Shown here piece by piece: positions 12,943 to 20,426 of a stretch of DNA of 24,675 bases. The position numbers and the translations under genes are program-made. The first letter of the stretch is position 1; the number at the start of each line of letters is the position of its first letter. This DNA comes from JANXQE01 sp035651635 (GTDB taxonomy: Bacteria; Verrucomicrobiota; Verrucomicrobiia; Limisphaerales; UBA8199), in assembly GCA_035651635.1 (NCBI GenBank), contig DASRFK010000005.1, forward strand, positions 1-24,675. Reading direction: 5' to 3'. Below the pieces are notes generated by a model. That model ran no database searches and had not been told where the DNA came from. It worked only from the letters and a program-made list of their open reading frames with translations.

Positions 12943-15012
12943 ATGCAACCCCTACTCAACTCGGCAATTCATTCAGCTCAGCGAAACAATGTCCCCATCA
13001 ACTTCAGTTCTCCGTTCGCGGGCGGATGGCTGGCCGTCCTGGCGCTGGCGTTTGCCTGCCATTCAGGGGTTTTCGCGCAGAGCGATAACTTTGATTCCTA
13101 CTCCAGCACAAGTGATTTGCAAAAGGCTGGCTGGATCCTTTCGTCGCTCAATCCAGCCCTGGTAAACACGACTTTGCCTCCCGACGCTTCCGGCAAGGGC
13201 CTGCGCATCCAGGCCAATCCAGTACCCGGCCAGGCGCCCGCCGTGGGAATGTGGTACCGCACAAACGAGTACGACGATTTTTACGTGGCGGTGGACATTG
13301 CCAGTTGGCCGGGCACCGACAAGAACCAGGCCGCGGTGATGTTTGCCCGCATGACGGATGCGAGCACTGGCACGGTTGTGCCGGACCAAAACCCGGGCGC
13401 CGCGCAAGGCGTCATTTGCAACTACGACACTTCGCAGTACGGGGAAAATCCCGGCGACCGGCGGCAAGGCCAGTTTCAAATCAACCTGGTTAATCCCGGG
13501 TTCAATGCGACCACTCTGGCCGATGCGGAGATCACCTTGGTACCGGGCCGCCCCTATCGGCTCGTGTTCAGGGGGGTTGGATTTCACTACACCGGCATGG
13601 TTTACGACTGGAACGATTTGACCGCGCCGCTGGTAACGATCGAAGCGGATGACTCGACGCTCTCCTTTTCCAGCGGCGCTTGCGGCATTCTGGCCTACAG
13701 CCGGCAAGGCACTTCGGGAACCGCCGATATCACCTTCGACAATTATTACGCTGGAACCAACGATCCCAATCCAGCCGCCGCACCGATCCTGGCGCATCCG
13801 GTGGCTGGCACGCCGGCCGTGGACACCCGGGTCCCCACCGCGCGCTGGAAAAACTTCCTAAGCCCGCTGACTTCATTGAGCTTCACCGCAAATACCTACA
13901 GCACGAACGTGATCAAGGCTTCCGCTACCCAAGTGCGCCTCAATGGCCGCGACCTGTCCGCCCAACTCAACCTTTCGGCCGATGGCACGAACATCAGCGG
14001 AAGTCTGCCGGCGACCGTGCTGGCGAGTAATACCTTGTACAGCGCGGAAATCGTTGTTTCTGATTTAGCCGGTACCAAAACTTCAACCAACACCTTCTGG
14101 TTTGATACTTTTTCCGATGCGTTTCTGCTCAGTTCGGGGGTCAAAGTGATTGAGGCCGAGGAGTACAATTATAACGCGGGAGATTTTCAACTCGATCCCA
14201 TTCCCGTTTCCGGGACCAGTACCAATGGCATCGCCGTTAATGGCAATGGCATCGGCTACTTTGGCGAGGTCGGGGGCGCTGGGATCGATTTCTCCAACCA
14301 TAATGCCAACCCCGACCCGAACTTCTCAGCGTTCCGTTCCGGCGACGCCGTGCGCACTTTAAATGGAGGGCTGATCGGGATCCAGGACGGCAACCATCTC
14401 ACCGAGTATGATCCGGCTTCAGACAATGTGCGCAGCCAGCATGCTCGCTCGAATTTGCTGGAATATGTCGTGACGAGGACCGAGCCGGGCGAGTGGCTTA
14501 ACTACACACGCAGCTTCAGCGCCGGTCTTTACTCGGCTTTCTTGCGGTACTCCTCCTTCGGGGCAACCTCCAATGAATTGGACCTGGTCACCAGCGATCC
14601 GACTCAACCGGACCAAACAGCCACAAAACTGGGGGTTTTCCGCATCGGAAACAACATTCGGTGGTCGAATTATCTCTACACTCCGCTGGTCGACGATTCG
14701 GGCGCGCCGGTGCTGCTCAGCCTGGCCGGCACGAATACCTTGCGCCTACAGATCGCTGGAACTCCAGGCGAAGATAATCGCAAGACGATGCTTAACTATA
14801 TTATGCTGGTGCAATCACCGGTCCAGGTTTGGGGCGCAAGTTCGCCCATTGGGCCGTTTGCACTCGAGCCCAGTGCCGTTGTGGATGCAGCCACGCGCAC
14901 GATCACATTGTCCGCCAGCGGTAGCGCGAGATTTTATCGACTCAGCTCAGGCATCTCGCTTTCCACCAGGCTCGTCTCCTACTCGGGTGGAACTGTGACC
15001 TTGGGATTTTAA
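12943..15012 (+). CDS. Secreted protein with LamG-like, Ig-like and CBM6-type domains
   Basis: This 689-residue protein starts at the ATG at 12943, after GGGAAGG; the frame also opens at 12889. A signal-peptide core lies at about 27-45 (WLAVLALAFACHSGVFA, then QS). Residues about 48-272 look like a concanavalin/LamG-type sandwich of the family-16 or DUF1080 style (DNFDSYSS start; AAVMFARM; TADITFDNYYAG end). Residues about 280-390 look Ig-like. Residues about 401-625 resemble a CBM6 carbohydrate-binding module (VKVIEAEEYNY; GEWLNYTRSFSAG; MLNYIMLV). It ends with a short beta-rich tail. No catalytic residues were recognised, so it is probably a surface or periplasmic glycan-binding protein. 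It is transcribed away from the RLP operon and precedes the GH4 gene, which suggests use of plant or algal polysaccharides. Confidence 0.75.
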   Translation: MQPLLNSAIHSAQRNNVPINFSSPFAGGWLAVLALAFACHSGVFAQSDNFDSYSSTSDLQKAGWILSSLNPALVNTTLPPDASGKGLRIQANPVPGQAPAVGMWYRTNEYDDFYVAVDIASWPGTDKNQAAVMFARMTDASTGTVVPDQNPGAAQGVICNYDTSQYGENPGDRRQGQFQINLVNPGFNATTLADAEITLVPGRPYRLVFRGVGFHYTGMVYDWNDLTAPLVTIEADDSTLSFSSGACGILAYSRQGTSGTADITFDNYYAGTNDPNPAAAPILAHPVAGTPAVDTRVPTARWKNFLSPLTSLSFTANTYSTNVIKASATQVRLNGRDLSAQLNLSADGTNISGSLPATVLASNTLYSAEIVVSDLAGTKTSTNTFWFDTFSDAFLLSSGVKVIEAEEYNYNAGDFQLDPIPVSGTSTNGIAVNGNGIGYFGEVGGAGIDFSNHNANPDPNFSAFRSGDAVRTLNGGLIGIQDGNHLTEYDPASDNVRSQHARSNLLEYVVTRTEPGEWLNYTRSFSAGLYSAFLRYSSFGATSNELDLVTSDPTQPDQTATKLGVFRIGNNIRWSNYLYTPLVDDSGAPVLLSLAGTNTLRLQIAGTPGEDNRKTMLNYIMLVQSPVQVWGASSPIGPFALEPSAVVDAATRTITLSASGSARFYRLSSGISLSTRLVSYSGGTVTLGF

Positions 15013-15035
15013 TCGGCGCATCGCTGCTTTTATCA

Positions 15036-15065
15036 GTGTTCATCCGTGGCCATCCGTGGCCTAAC
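15036..15065. repeat. Ten-base periodic repeat, copy 1
   Basis: Three consecutive ten-base units read GTGTTCATCC, GTGGCCATCC and GTGGCCTAAC. The same pattern (GTGTTCATCG, GTGTTAATCC, GTGGTTTTGG) occurs at 22961-22990. Both copies are intergenic, and the period is close to one helical turn. Confidence 0.6.
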
Positions 15066-15233
15066 TGCATCCTTCCGGCAAACGGTTGGCGCAGGCTCCG
15101 GGCTTTTTCGGCCTTCTTTCGGATTTTGACCTTCGGCTTCGGTTTTTCCCGCAGCCTTTCTCCTTGACAGGTGCGCCCGGGCGCTCCGACAGTTCAGGTA
15201 GTTACCGAAAATTCTTCAACCCAATCCCGAGAT

Positions 15234-16652
15234 ATGGCCAAAATTGCAATGATTGGAGCAGGCAGCCTGGTGTTCTGCAAAACTCTCATGTCGGATTTTC
15301 TCGCCACGCCGGCGCTCAAAGGCAGCGAATACCACCTGATGGCGCTCACGCGCTCGCGACTCGACAAGATGCACGCCTTTGTCAAACGCATGATCCAGGA
15401 CAATGGCATCGACGCCACTGCGGTCTCGACCACCAATCGACGGGAAGCTCTCAAAGGCGCCGATTATGTCGTCGTGATGCTCCAGGCCGGCGGAGTCGAG
15501 GAATTCAGGCAGGACTACGAAATTCCGCTTAAGTATGGAGTCGATCAATGCATCGCCGACACCCTGGGGCCCGGTGGCGTCTTTCGCGCGCTGCGACACA
15601 TTCCTGCATTGCTCGAGATCGCGCGGGACATGCAGGAGCTCTGTCCGAACGCCATTTTGTTTAATTATGCCAACCCGATGGCGATGTGTTGCTGGGCCTT
15701 GGGGCGCGTGCCCGGACTGCAGTTTGTCGGTTTGTGCCACGGCGTTCAAACGACGATGGATCTCATCGCCAGTTACACTGGCGTGCCCAAAGAAGAGATC
15801 GATTTCGTGGCGGCCGGCATCAATCACATGGCCTGGTTCCTGCGCTTGCAACACCAGGGGCGGGATCTTTACCCGATCCTCAAGGCCAACTTTGAGAAAC
15901 CCGGCTATTACGTGAATGAAAAAGTCCGCGGCGAAGTCCTGCGGCATTTCGGGTATTTCATGACCGAAAGCACGGGTCACTTGTCCGAGTATCTTCCGTA
16001 CTTCCGTAAGACCCGCAAAGCGCTCGAAACGTACTGCGACGAGCCGTCATTTGGCGGCGAAACGGGCGCCTATTATAAGTATTGCGCGATGCTGGCCGAG
16101 AAGTTCGCCAAGACCGACCCGCTTTCGATCGAATCCACCGCCCTGGGACCACGCAGCGCCGAGTATTGCTCGCATATCATCGAAGCCAAAGAAACCGGCG
16201 AAGTGTTCCGCTTGAACGGCAACGTGCGCAATGACGGTTATATCGCCAACCTGCCTGCCGGCTGTTGCGTCGAGGTCCCCATCTTTGTGGATCGACTGGG
16301 CTTGCACCCTACCGTCGTGGGCAACCTGCCACCCCAATGCGCCGCGCTGAACATGACCAATATCCTGGTGCAGGGTTTAACCGTTGAGGCAAGTTTCACT
16401 GGCGACCCCGAACTGGTCATGCAAGCGGTAGCGCTGGACCCGCTGACTTCGGCCGTGCTGACCTTGAAAGAAATCCGCGACATGGTCGCCGAAATGCTCG
16501 ATGCCGAGCGCAAGTACCTGCCGCAATTTGCCAACAAAAAACTCCGGACGCTGCCAACGATTACCGTCCCTCAAAACGTGGTGCGTCAGGAAGTCCCGCT
16601 CGACCCGGCGCTCGCCATTGCGAATCGCTTTGGCAAACTGGCTAAGGCCTGA
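15234..16652 (+). CDS. Glycoside hydrolase family 4 (alpha-galactosidase/alpha-glucosidase, MelA type)
   Basis: This 472-residue protein starts at the ATG at 15234, directly before the Rossmann motif AKIAMIGAGSLVF; the frame extends to 15171 without similarity. GH4 enzymes use NAD and a divalent metal in an oxidation-elimination mechanism. Visible are the NAD motif (7-14), FNYANPM (143-149), C168 in GLCHGVQ and H198 in GINHMAWF, the last two being the metal ligands. The CHG and NHMAW context is that of MelA-like alpha-galactosidases rather than phospho-glycosidases. No signal peptide is seen, so it acts in the cytoplasm on imported oligosaccharides. It follows the CBM6-type gene by 221 bases and ends 12 bases from the convergent antitoxin frame. 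Confidence 0.93.
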   Translation: MAKIAMIGAGSLVFCKTLMSDFLATPALKGSEYHLMALTRSRLDKMHAFVKRMIQDNGIDATAVSTTNRREALKGADYVVVMLQAGGVEEFRQDYEIPLKYGVDQCIADTLGPGGVFRALRHIPALLEIARDMQELCPNAILFNYANPMAMCCWALGRVPGLQFVGLCHGVQTTMDLIASYTGVPKEEIDFVAAGINHMAWFLRLQHQGRDLYPILKANFEKPGYYVNEKVRGEVLRHFGYFMTESTGHLSEYLPYFRKTRKALETYCDEPSFGGETGAYYKYCAMLAEKFAKTDPLSIESTALGPRSAEYCSHIIEAKETGEVFRLNGNVRNDGYIANLPAGCCVEVPIFVDRLGLHPTVVGNLPPQCAALNMTNILVQGLTVEASFTGDPELVMQAVALDPLTSAVLTLKEIRDMVAEMLDAERKYLPQFANKKLRTLPTITVPQNVVRQEVPLDPALAIANRFGKLAKA

Positions 16653-16664
16653 GAAGTTTGGTTA

Positions 16665-16949
16665 TCACGATGTCAGGTTTTTCGGCGGGCCTGCTGCTCG
16701 TCGTAGAGGTCGACCAAGAAGTTGGTGTCGCAAATCATCTTCGGTTGGATCGGCGGCCTCTACCCCTGCGCAGGGTCTGCAAGGCTCGGCGGGCGGCTCA
16801 GCCTTGAGATAGTCGAGGACCTCACCTGCCGTTTCGATGGGTTCCGGGAGTTCGCGCAAGATGACCTGGGTAAAACTCTCGCCGGGCAGCTTGTGTTTCT
16901 TCAACCGCCGATGGGCTTCTTCGCTAATGGTCAATGTCTTGAATGCCAT
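16665..16949 (-). CDS. VapB-type antitoxin (DUF217 group), 3' end probably altered
   Basis: This 94-residue frame begins MAFKTLTISEEAHRRLKKHKL, then PGESFTQVILREL, which matches the short VapB/DUF217 antitoxins that bind DNA and neutralise a PIN-domain toxin. The match ends near residue 52 (EVLDYLKAEPP). The rest, about 40 residues, reads across the start of a toxin-like frame and looks like read-through after a lost stop or frameshift. The partner toxin is reduced to a short remnant at 16673-16738. The DNA-binding part appears intact, so it could still act as a repressor or as an antitoxin for another locus. Confidence 0.7.
   Translation of the reverse strand: MAFKTLTISEEAHRRLKKHKLPGESFTQVILRELPEPIETAGEVLDYLKAEPPAEPCRPCAGVEAADPTEDDLRHQLLGRPLRRAAGPPKNLTS
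16673..16738 (-). pseudogene. VapC PIN-domain toxin remnant (N-terminus only)
   Basis: An ATG at 16738 opens 21 codons beginning MICDTNFLVDLYDEQ, the typical first strand and helix of a PIN-domain ribonuclease with its first catalytic aspartate (D4). A TGA follows at 16673. The other roughly 110 residues, with the remaining acidic residues, are absent because the convergent GH4 gene ends at 16652. The toxin must be inactive. The frame overlaps the antitoxin frame in another register, as vapBC genes often do. Confidence 0.65.
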
Positions 16950-17013
16950 ACACTAAAAACACACGAAACCCGGTGAATGCCCAAGGACGTCCGAACCGAA
17001 GCCTGTCTTTGGG

Positions 17014-18039
17014 TTAGTGTGGTGCGCTTTTGGGCAGGCTGGTTTTGAAGCCGCGGAAGAGCTCGCTATCAGTCGTCAAAACCAGGGTGGTGCTGTTGGT
17101 CACGCTGCGGCGATAGGTCTCGAGGGTTTTGAGAAACGCGTAGAGTTCGGCTGACTGAGGCGACTGGTTGTAGGCCTGGGCGTAGATCTCGGTTGCGCGG
17201 GCGTCGGCTTCGCCGCGGATGGCTTGGGCGGTCTTGTAGGCCCCGGAAGTGATCTCCTGCAGGTCGCGCTCTTTGTTGCCCATGATTTCGGCGGCACGCC
17301 CTTCGCCCTCGGCGCGGTAGCGGTCGGCGATCTGTTTGCGTTCGGAGGTCATGCGGCTTTTGATCTGGTCGCTGACGGAGCTGTTGTAGTTTAAGCGCAT
17401 CATGCGCACGTCAAGCAGATCGATGCCGACCTCGGCCAGCTTGGGTTGGGCATTGGTCAGGGCCTCCAGTTCGACGCCCGTGCGACCGATGCGAATGGGG
17501 GGCAGCTTGCCGGTAATGACCTGGCTTTTGCCCAAGTCATTGGTGGGGCCGCCGACTTCTATGTTTTGGTCGATAGCGGGCTTGCGATTTTTGTCGGTGC
17601 GCACGATTTCAATGAGGTCGTGCTTGGCCACGGCGTTGCGCACTTCGCTGCCAATGATGTCATCCATACGGGACAAAGCGCTGCGGGTATCACGCATGCG
17701 GGTGTAATAGAGGATCGGGTCACTGATGCGCCAGCGGCCGAAGCTGTCGACCAGGGTGTAGAGCTTGTCGCCGGTCGGCATGGGGACGGCCTGGCCGTCC
17801 CACTCCTGGATGCGGCGATCCAGCCGGTGAACGGTTTGAATGAAGGGCGTTTTCATGTGCAGGCCCGGCTGGGTAACGGGTTGGCCCACGATTTTGCCAA
17901 ACTGGGTGAGAAGGATGGTTTCCTGGGGCCCGACGGTGTAGAAAGCGGTACCGACGGCGGCTTTGAGGGCCAGCAGCAGCACGATGGCCGCTATAAAACT
18001 GGCGGCCATGGTGACGAGGCGTTGAATGGTGGGGTTCAT
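17014..18039 (-). CDS. hflC: HflC: SPFH/band 7 protease modulator
   Basis: This 341-residue protein has one N-terminal membrane anchor (about 10-34) and then the SPFH/band 7 domain, beginning TVGPQETILLTQFGKIVGQPVTQPGLH, with WRISDPILYYTRM typical of HflC. A charged helical coiled coil follows at about 225-300 (SERKQIADRYRAEGEGRAAEIMG; ARATEIYAQAYN). The C-terminus ends LTTDSELFRGFKTSLP, as in HflC. With HflK it forms a large cage at the inner membrane that restrains the FtsH protease. It lies 32 bases after hflK. AGGACC is a plausible ribosome binding site. ftsH is not in the window. Confidence 0.93.
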   Translation of the reverse strand: MNPTIQRLVTMAASFIAAIVLLLALKAAVGTAFYTVGPQETILLTQFGKIVGQPVTQPGLHMKTPFIQTVHRLDRRIQEWDGQAVPMPTGDKLYTLVDSFGRWRISDPILYYTRMRDTRSALSRMDDIIGSEVRNAVAKHDLIEIVRTDKNRKPAIDQNIEVGGPTNDLGKSQVITGKLPPIRIGRTGVELEALTNAQPKLAEVGIDLLDVRMMRLNYNSSVSDQIKSRMTSERKQIADRYRAEGEGRAAEIMGNKERDLQEITSGAYKTAQAIRGEADARATEIYAQAYNQSPQSAELYAFLKTLETYRRSVTNSTTLVLTTDSELFRGFKTSLPKSAPH

Positions 18040-18071
18040 ATTGGTGGTCCTGGTCCTGCGTTGCGGTCGGG

Positions 18072-19079
18072 TTACTTTGCCCCGGCGCCGATCCCGGTGT
18101 GGCCCAGGTTAAGCAGGGGCACCAACTGGCTGGCCTTATCGTCGATGATGATGGTTTGGCTGATTCGGGGCAGGACCTCGGTCATGGTTTCGAGGTAGAG
18201 CCGCTGGCGCGTGACCTCGGGAGCCTTGGTGTATTCCTTGAGGAGCGCGGTGAAATACTCCGCGTCGCCCTGGGCTTCGTTGATGCGCTTCTTGGAATAG
18301 CCTTCGGCCTCCGAGATGGTCTTCTTGGCCTCGCCCTCTGCCCGGGGGATTACCTTGTTATATTCGCCGGTGGCCTGGTTGAGCATCCGCTCCTTTTCCT
18401 GCTGGGCATTATTTACGTCGTTAAAGGCGGCTTGGACTTCGACCGGCGGCACCACGTTTTTGAGCTGCACCAGGCTCACCGAGATGCCGAGCTTATAGCG
18501 CTTGCACAGCTCCTGAATGAGGGGGGTGGCGGCGCTTTCGATTTCGGCCCGGCCAAAGGTGATGACTTCGTCCACGGTATGGTCGCCGATCACTTCGCGC
18601 ATGGCCGCTTCGCTGGCGGCCCGTAAAGTGTCCTCGGGGTCGCTGGTCTCGAAGAGGTAGGCTTTGGGGTCGTCGATCCGGTATTGAACAACCCATTCGA
18701 CCAGGACGGAGTTGAGGTCGCCAGTGACCATATCTTTGTCTTTTTCGGGCTCGGGGCTGCCCTGGTGGGGGTTGGAGGCGTTAGGGCTGCTAAAGCCAAA
18801 CTCCAGTTTTAATTGGCGCAGGGTCGGCACGATGCTGACGGTGTCAATGCCCATAGGCAGCTTGAAATGCGCGCCCGAAGTGGTCGCTTCGGTGTAGTTG
18901 CCAAAGCGCTGCACGATGCCGACTGAATCGGCCGGGACGGTGTAGAAACCGCTGCCCACCAAGAGGACCAGGCCGATTAACAGGGCGATGGAAAGGACCG
19001 CGCCCCAGTGGAACGATTTGAGAGGCGGGTTGCGACTGGGATCGACTGGTTCTTTCCAGTTTGGATTGGTTTGTCTCAT
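18072..19079 (-). CDS. hflK: HflK: SPFH/band 7 protease modulator
   Basis: This 335-residue protein has a membrane helix at about 26-46 (WGAVLSIALLIGLVLLVGSGF), then the SPFH domain from TVPADSVGIVQRFG. MVTGDLNSVLVEWVVQYRIDDPKAYLF is the HflK-specific strand pair, and VPPVEVQAAFNDVNNAQQEKERM starts the long helix. The C-terminal Gly/Gln-rich tail and the long N-terminal Gly-rich segment of the E. coli protein are missing, so it is shorter than the 419-residue E. coli form, which is common outside Proteobacteria. It is the first gene of the hflK-hflC pair and partners HflC in controlling FtsH. The insert PNASNPHQGSPEPEKDKD just before MVTGD is a polar loop. Confidence 0.92.
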   Translation of the reverse strand: MRQTNPNWKEPVDPSRNPPLKSFHWGAVLSIALLIGLVLLVGSGFYTVPADSVGIVQRFGNYTEATTSGAHFKLPMGIDTVSIVPTLRQLKLEFGFSSPNASNPHQGSPEPEKDKDMVTGDLNSVLVEWVVQYRIDDPKAYLFETSDPEDTLRAASEAAMREVIGDHTVDEVITFGRAEIESAATPLIQELCKRYKLGISVSLVQLKNVVPPVEVQAAFNDVNNAQQEKERMLNQATGEYNKVIPRAEGEAKKTISEAEGYSKKRINEAQGDAEYFTALLKEYTKAPEVTRQRLYLETMTEVLPRISQTIIIDDKASQLVPLLNLGHTGIGAGAK

Positions 19080-19209
19080 GGCTCTTGAAAGGGTGTTCTG
19101 TGTCGTTAGGCACAGCGTAATCGGTCCGAGCCGTCCCGGCGATTACACTTTGAAGTTGTTTTTCCAGCCTCGACCCGAGCGGCTCAAGATCACTGGGTCC
19201 GGGGCGCCA

Positions 19210-19309
19210 TTCCGGCGGCGAGACACCGCCGGAACCCGCAGGCGAGGACGCCTGCGCTACGTAGCGTGGGCCTCTGGCCGGCGGGTCTTGGCGGCGTCTC
19301 GCCGCCAAG
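19210..19309. repeat. Cluster of three perfect hairpins between hflK and the CDF gene
   Basis: Perfect stems are at 19210-19234 (TTCCGGCGG/CCGCCGGAA, 9 bp, 7-base loop), 19238-19255 (GCAGGCG-AGGA-CGCCTGC, 7 bp) and 19287-19309 (CTTGGCGGCG-TCT-CGCCGCCAAG, 10 bp). GGCGGCG-type sequence at both ends (with GAGAC/GTCTC beside it) gives the unit inverted ends. It lies between the hflK start and the CDF stop and contains no gene. It may terminate CDF transcription or be a dispersed repeat. Confidence 0.65.
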
Positions 19310-19328
19310 ATCGTTATTAAAACGCGCG

Positions 19329-20249
19329 CTAAGCCTTGCCGACATGCTTTTCTGGCGGCGGCGGGCCCGGTTCGGGGTGCACGGTGACATCGGCGCCGGG
19401 CAAAAGTTCTTCGACGGCACGTTCGACGTCATCGGTGAGATCGTGGGCGGCCTGCAAACTGATCCGTCCGTCCAGAGTGACGTGGAGATCGACGAAGTAA
19501 CGCGGTCCGGAATGGCGTACCCGCACGGCATGGCAATCGAAGACGTTGTCCATGGCTTCCACGCGCGCTTTAATTTTCTCGGCCACACCTTCGGGCGACG
19601 CATCGATCAAAGCTTCAATGGCGCGCAACCCGAGTTTGAGACTGACCCACACGACAATGGCGGCCACGAGTAGTCCGGCAACGGCATCGGCTTTTTCCAG
19701 CCAGACCAGGTGGGGAAACTGCTGGCCCAACTTCACGCCGGCCAGGCCCAGCAGCACAACAAGCGAGCTCCAGACATCGGTGCTGAAATGCAAGGCGTCG
19801 GCCTCGAGGGCCTGGCTGCGATGCCGGGCGGCAGTCCGGGCGAGCATGCGCGCTCGGGAGATGTCCACCGCGATTGACACGGCCATGACGCCAAAGGCCC
19901 AGATCGACGCTTTAACCACGACTTGCGCGCTCAGCAGCCGCGAAACGGATTGGCTGATGATCCAGGCGCAGGTGCCTAACAATAACAAGGTCTCGACCAG
20001 GGCCGAGAGGTTCTCGAGCTTCCCATGGCCATACGCGTGACCGCGATCGGCGGGTTTGCTGGCGGCGCGCACCGCAAAAAAAGTGATAATTGCCGCGGCA
20101 AAATCCAAGGTCGAATGCGCCGCCTCCGCCAAAATCCCCAGGCTGCCGCTCAGCAGTCCCACCAGGATTTTTAATCCGGTCAGGAAGACGGCCGCCAGGA
20201 TCGAATTCAGAGCGGCACGGAGTTTTTCGTTGTCATCTTGAGCTGGCAT
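19329..20249 (-). CDS. Cation diffusion facilitator (divalent metal efflux)
   Basis: This 306-residue protein has six transmembrane helices and a cytoplasmic C-terminal domain, the normal CDF length. Site A metal ligands are visible as GILAEAAHSTLDF (H45, D49) in helix 2 and ALEADALHFSTDVWSS (H154, D158) in helix 5. GHAYGHGKLE (70-79) is the conserved loop after helix 2. The C-terminal region, with FDCHAVRVRHSGPRYFVDLHVTLD, is the ferredoxin-like dimerisation domain (ZT_dimer). It exports zinc or similar ions in exchange for protons; H-D pairs at both half-sites favour zinc or cadmium, but specificity is not certain. AGGA lies eight bases before the ATG at 20249. Genes on both sides look unrelated. 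Confidence 0.93.
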   Translation of the reverse strand: MPAQDDNEKLRAALNSILAAVFLTGLKILVGLLSGSLGILAEAAHSTLDFAAAIITFFAVRAASKPADRGHAYGHGKLENLSALVETLLLLGTCAWIISQSVSRLLSAQVVVKASIWAFGVMAVSIAVDISRARMLARTAARHRSQALEADALHFSTDVWSSLVVLLGLAGVKLGQQFPHLVWLEKADAVAGLLVAAIVVWVSLKLGLRAIEALIDASPEGVAEKIKARVEAMDNVFDCHAVRVRHSGPRYFVDLHVTLDGRISLQAAHDLTDDVERAVEELLPGADVTVHPEPGPPPPEKHVGKA

Positions 20250-20426
20250 CAGAGCGTCCTGGGGGGATGTCCCGGTGTTCGGAAAGGTGCCGAAAGGGAT
20301 TGCGGCGAGCCAGTTAATTTGGCGCGATTATCTGGCTTTTTAAACCCCGACCGTTACCCACTGCCGCAAAGTCTTGTGTTCGCGGAACGCACCCTTACGC
20401 CCGCCGCTCCAACGCTCCAGGAAATT

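Noticed and set aside
13063..13797. Minus-strand frame of 244 codons within the CBM6 gene
   Set aside because: It is a shadow of a convincing plus-strand gene with signal peptide and domains.
15216..15980. Minus-strand frame of 254 codons within the GH4 gene
   Set aside because: It is antisense to conserved GH4 motifs, with no domain of its own.
17446..18198. Plus-strand frame of 250 codons over hflC/hflK
   Set aside because: It is antisense to two well-recognised genes and spans their junction.
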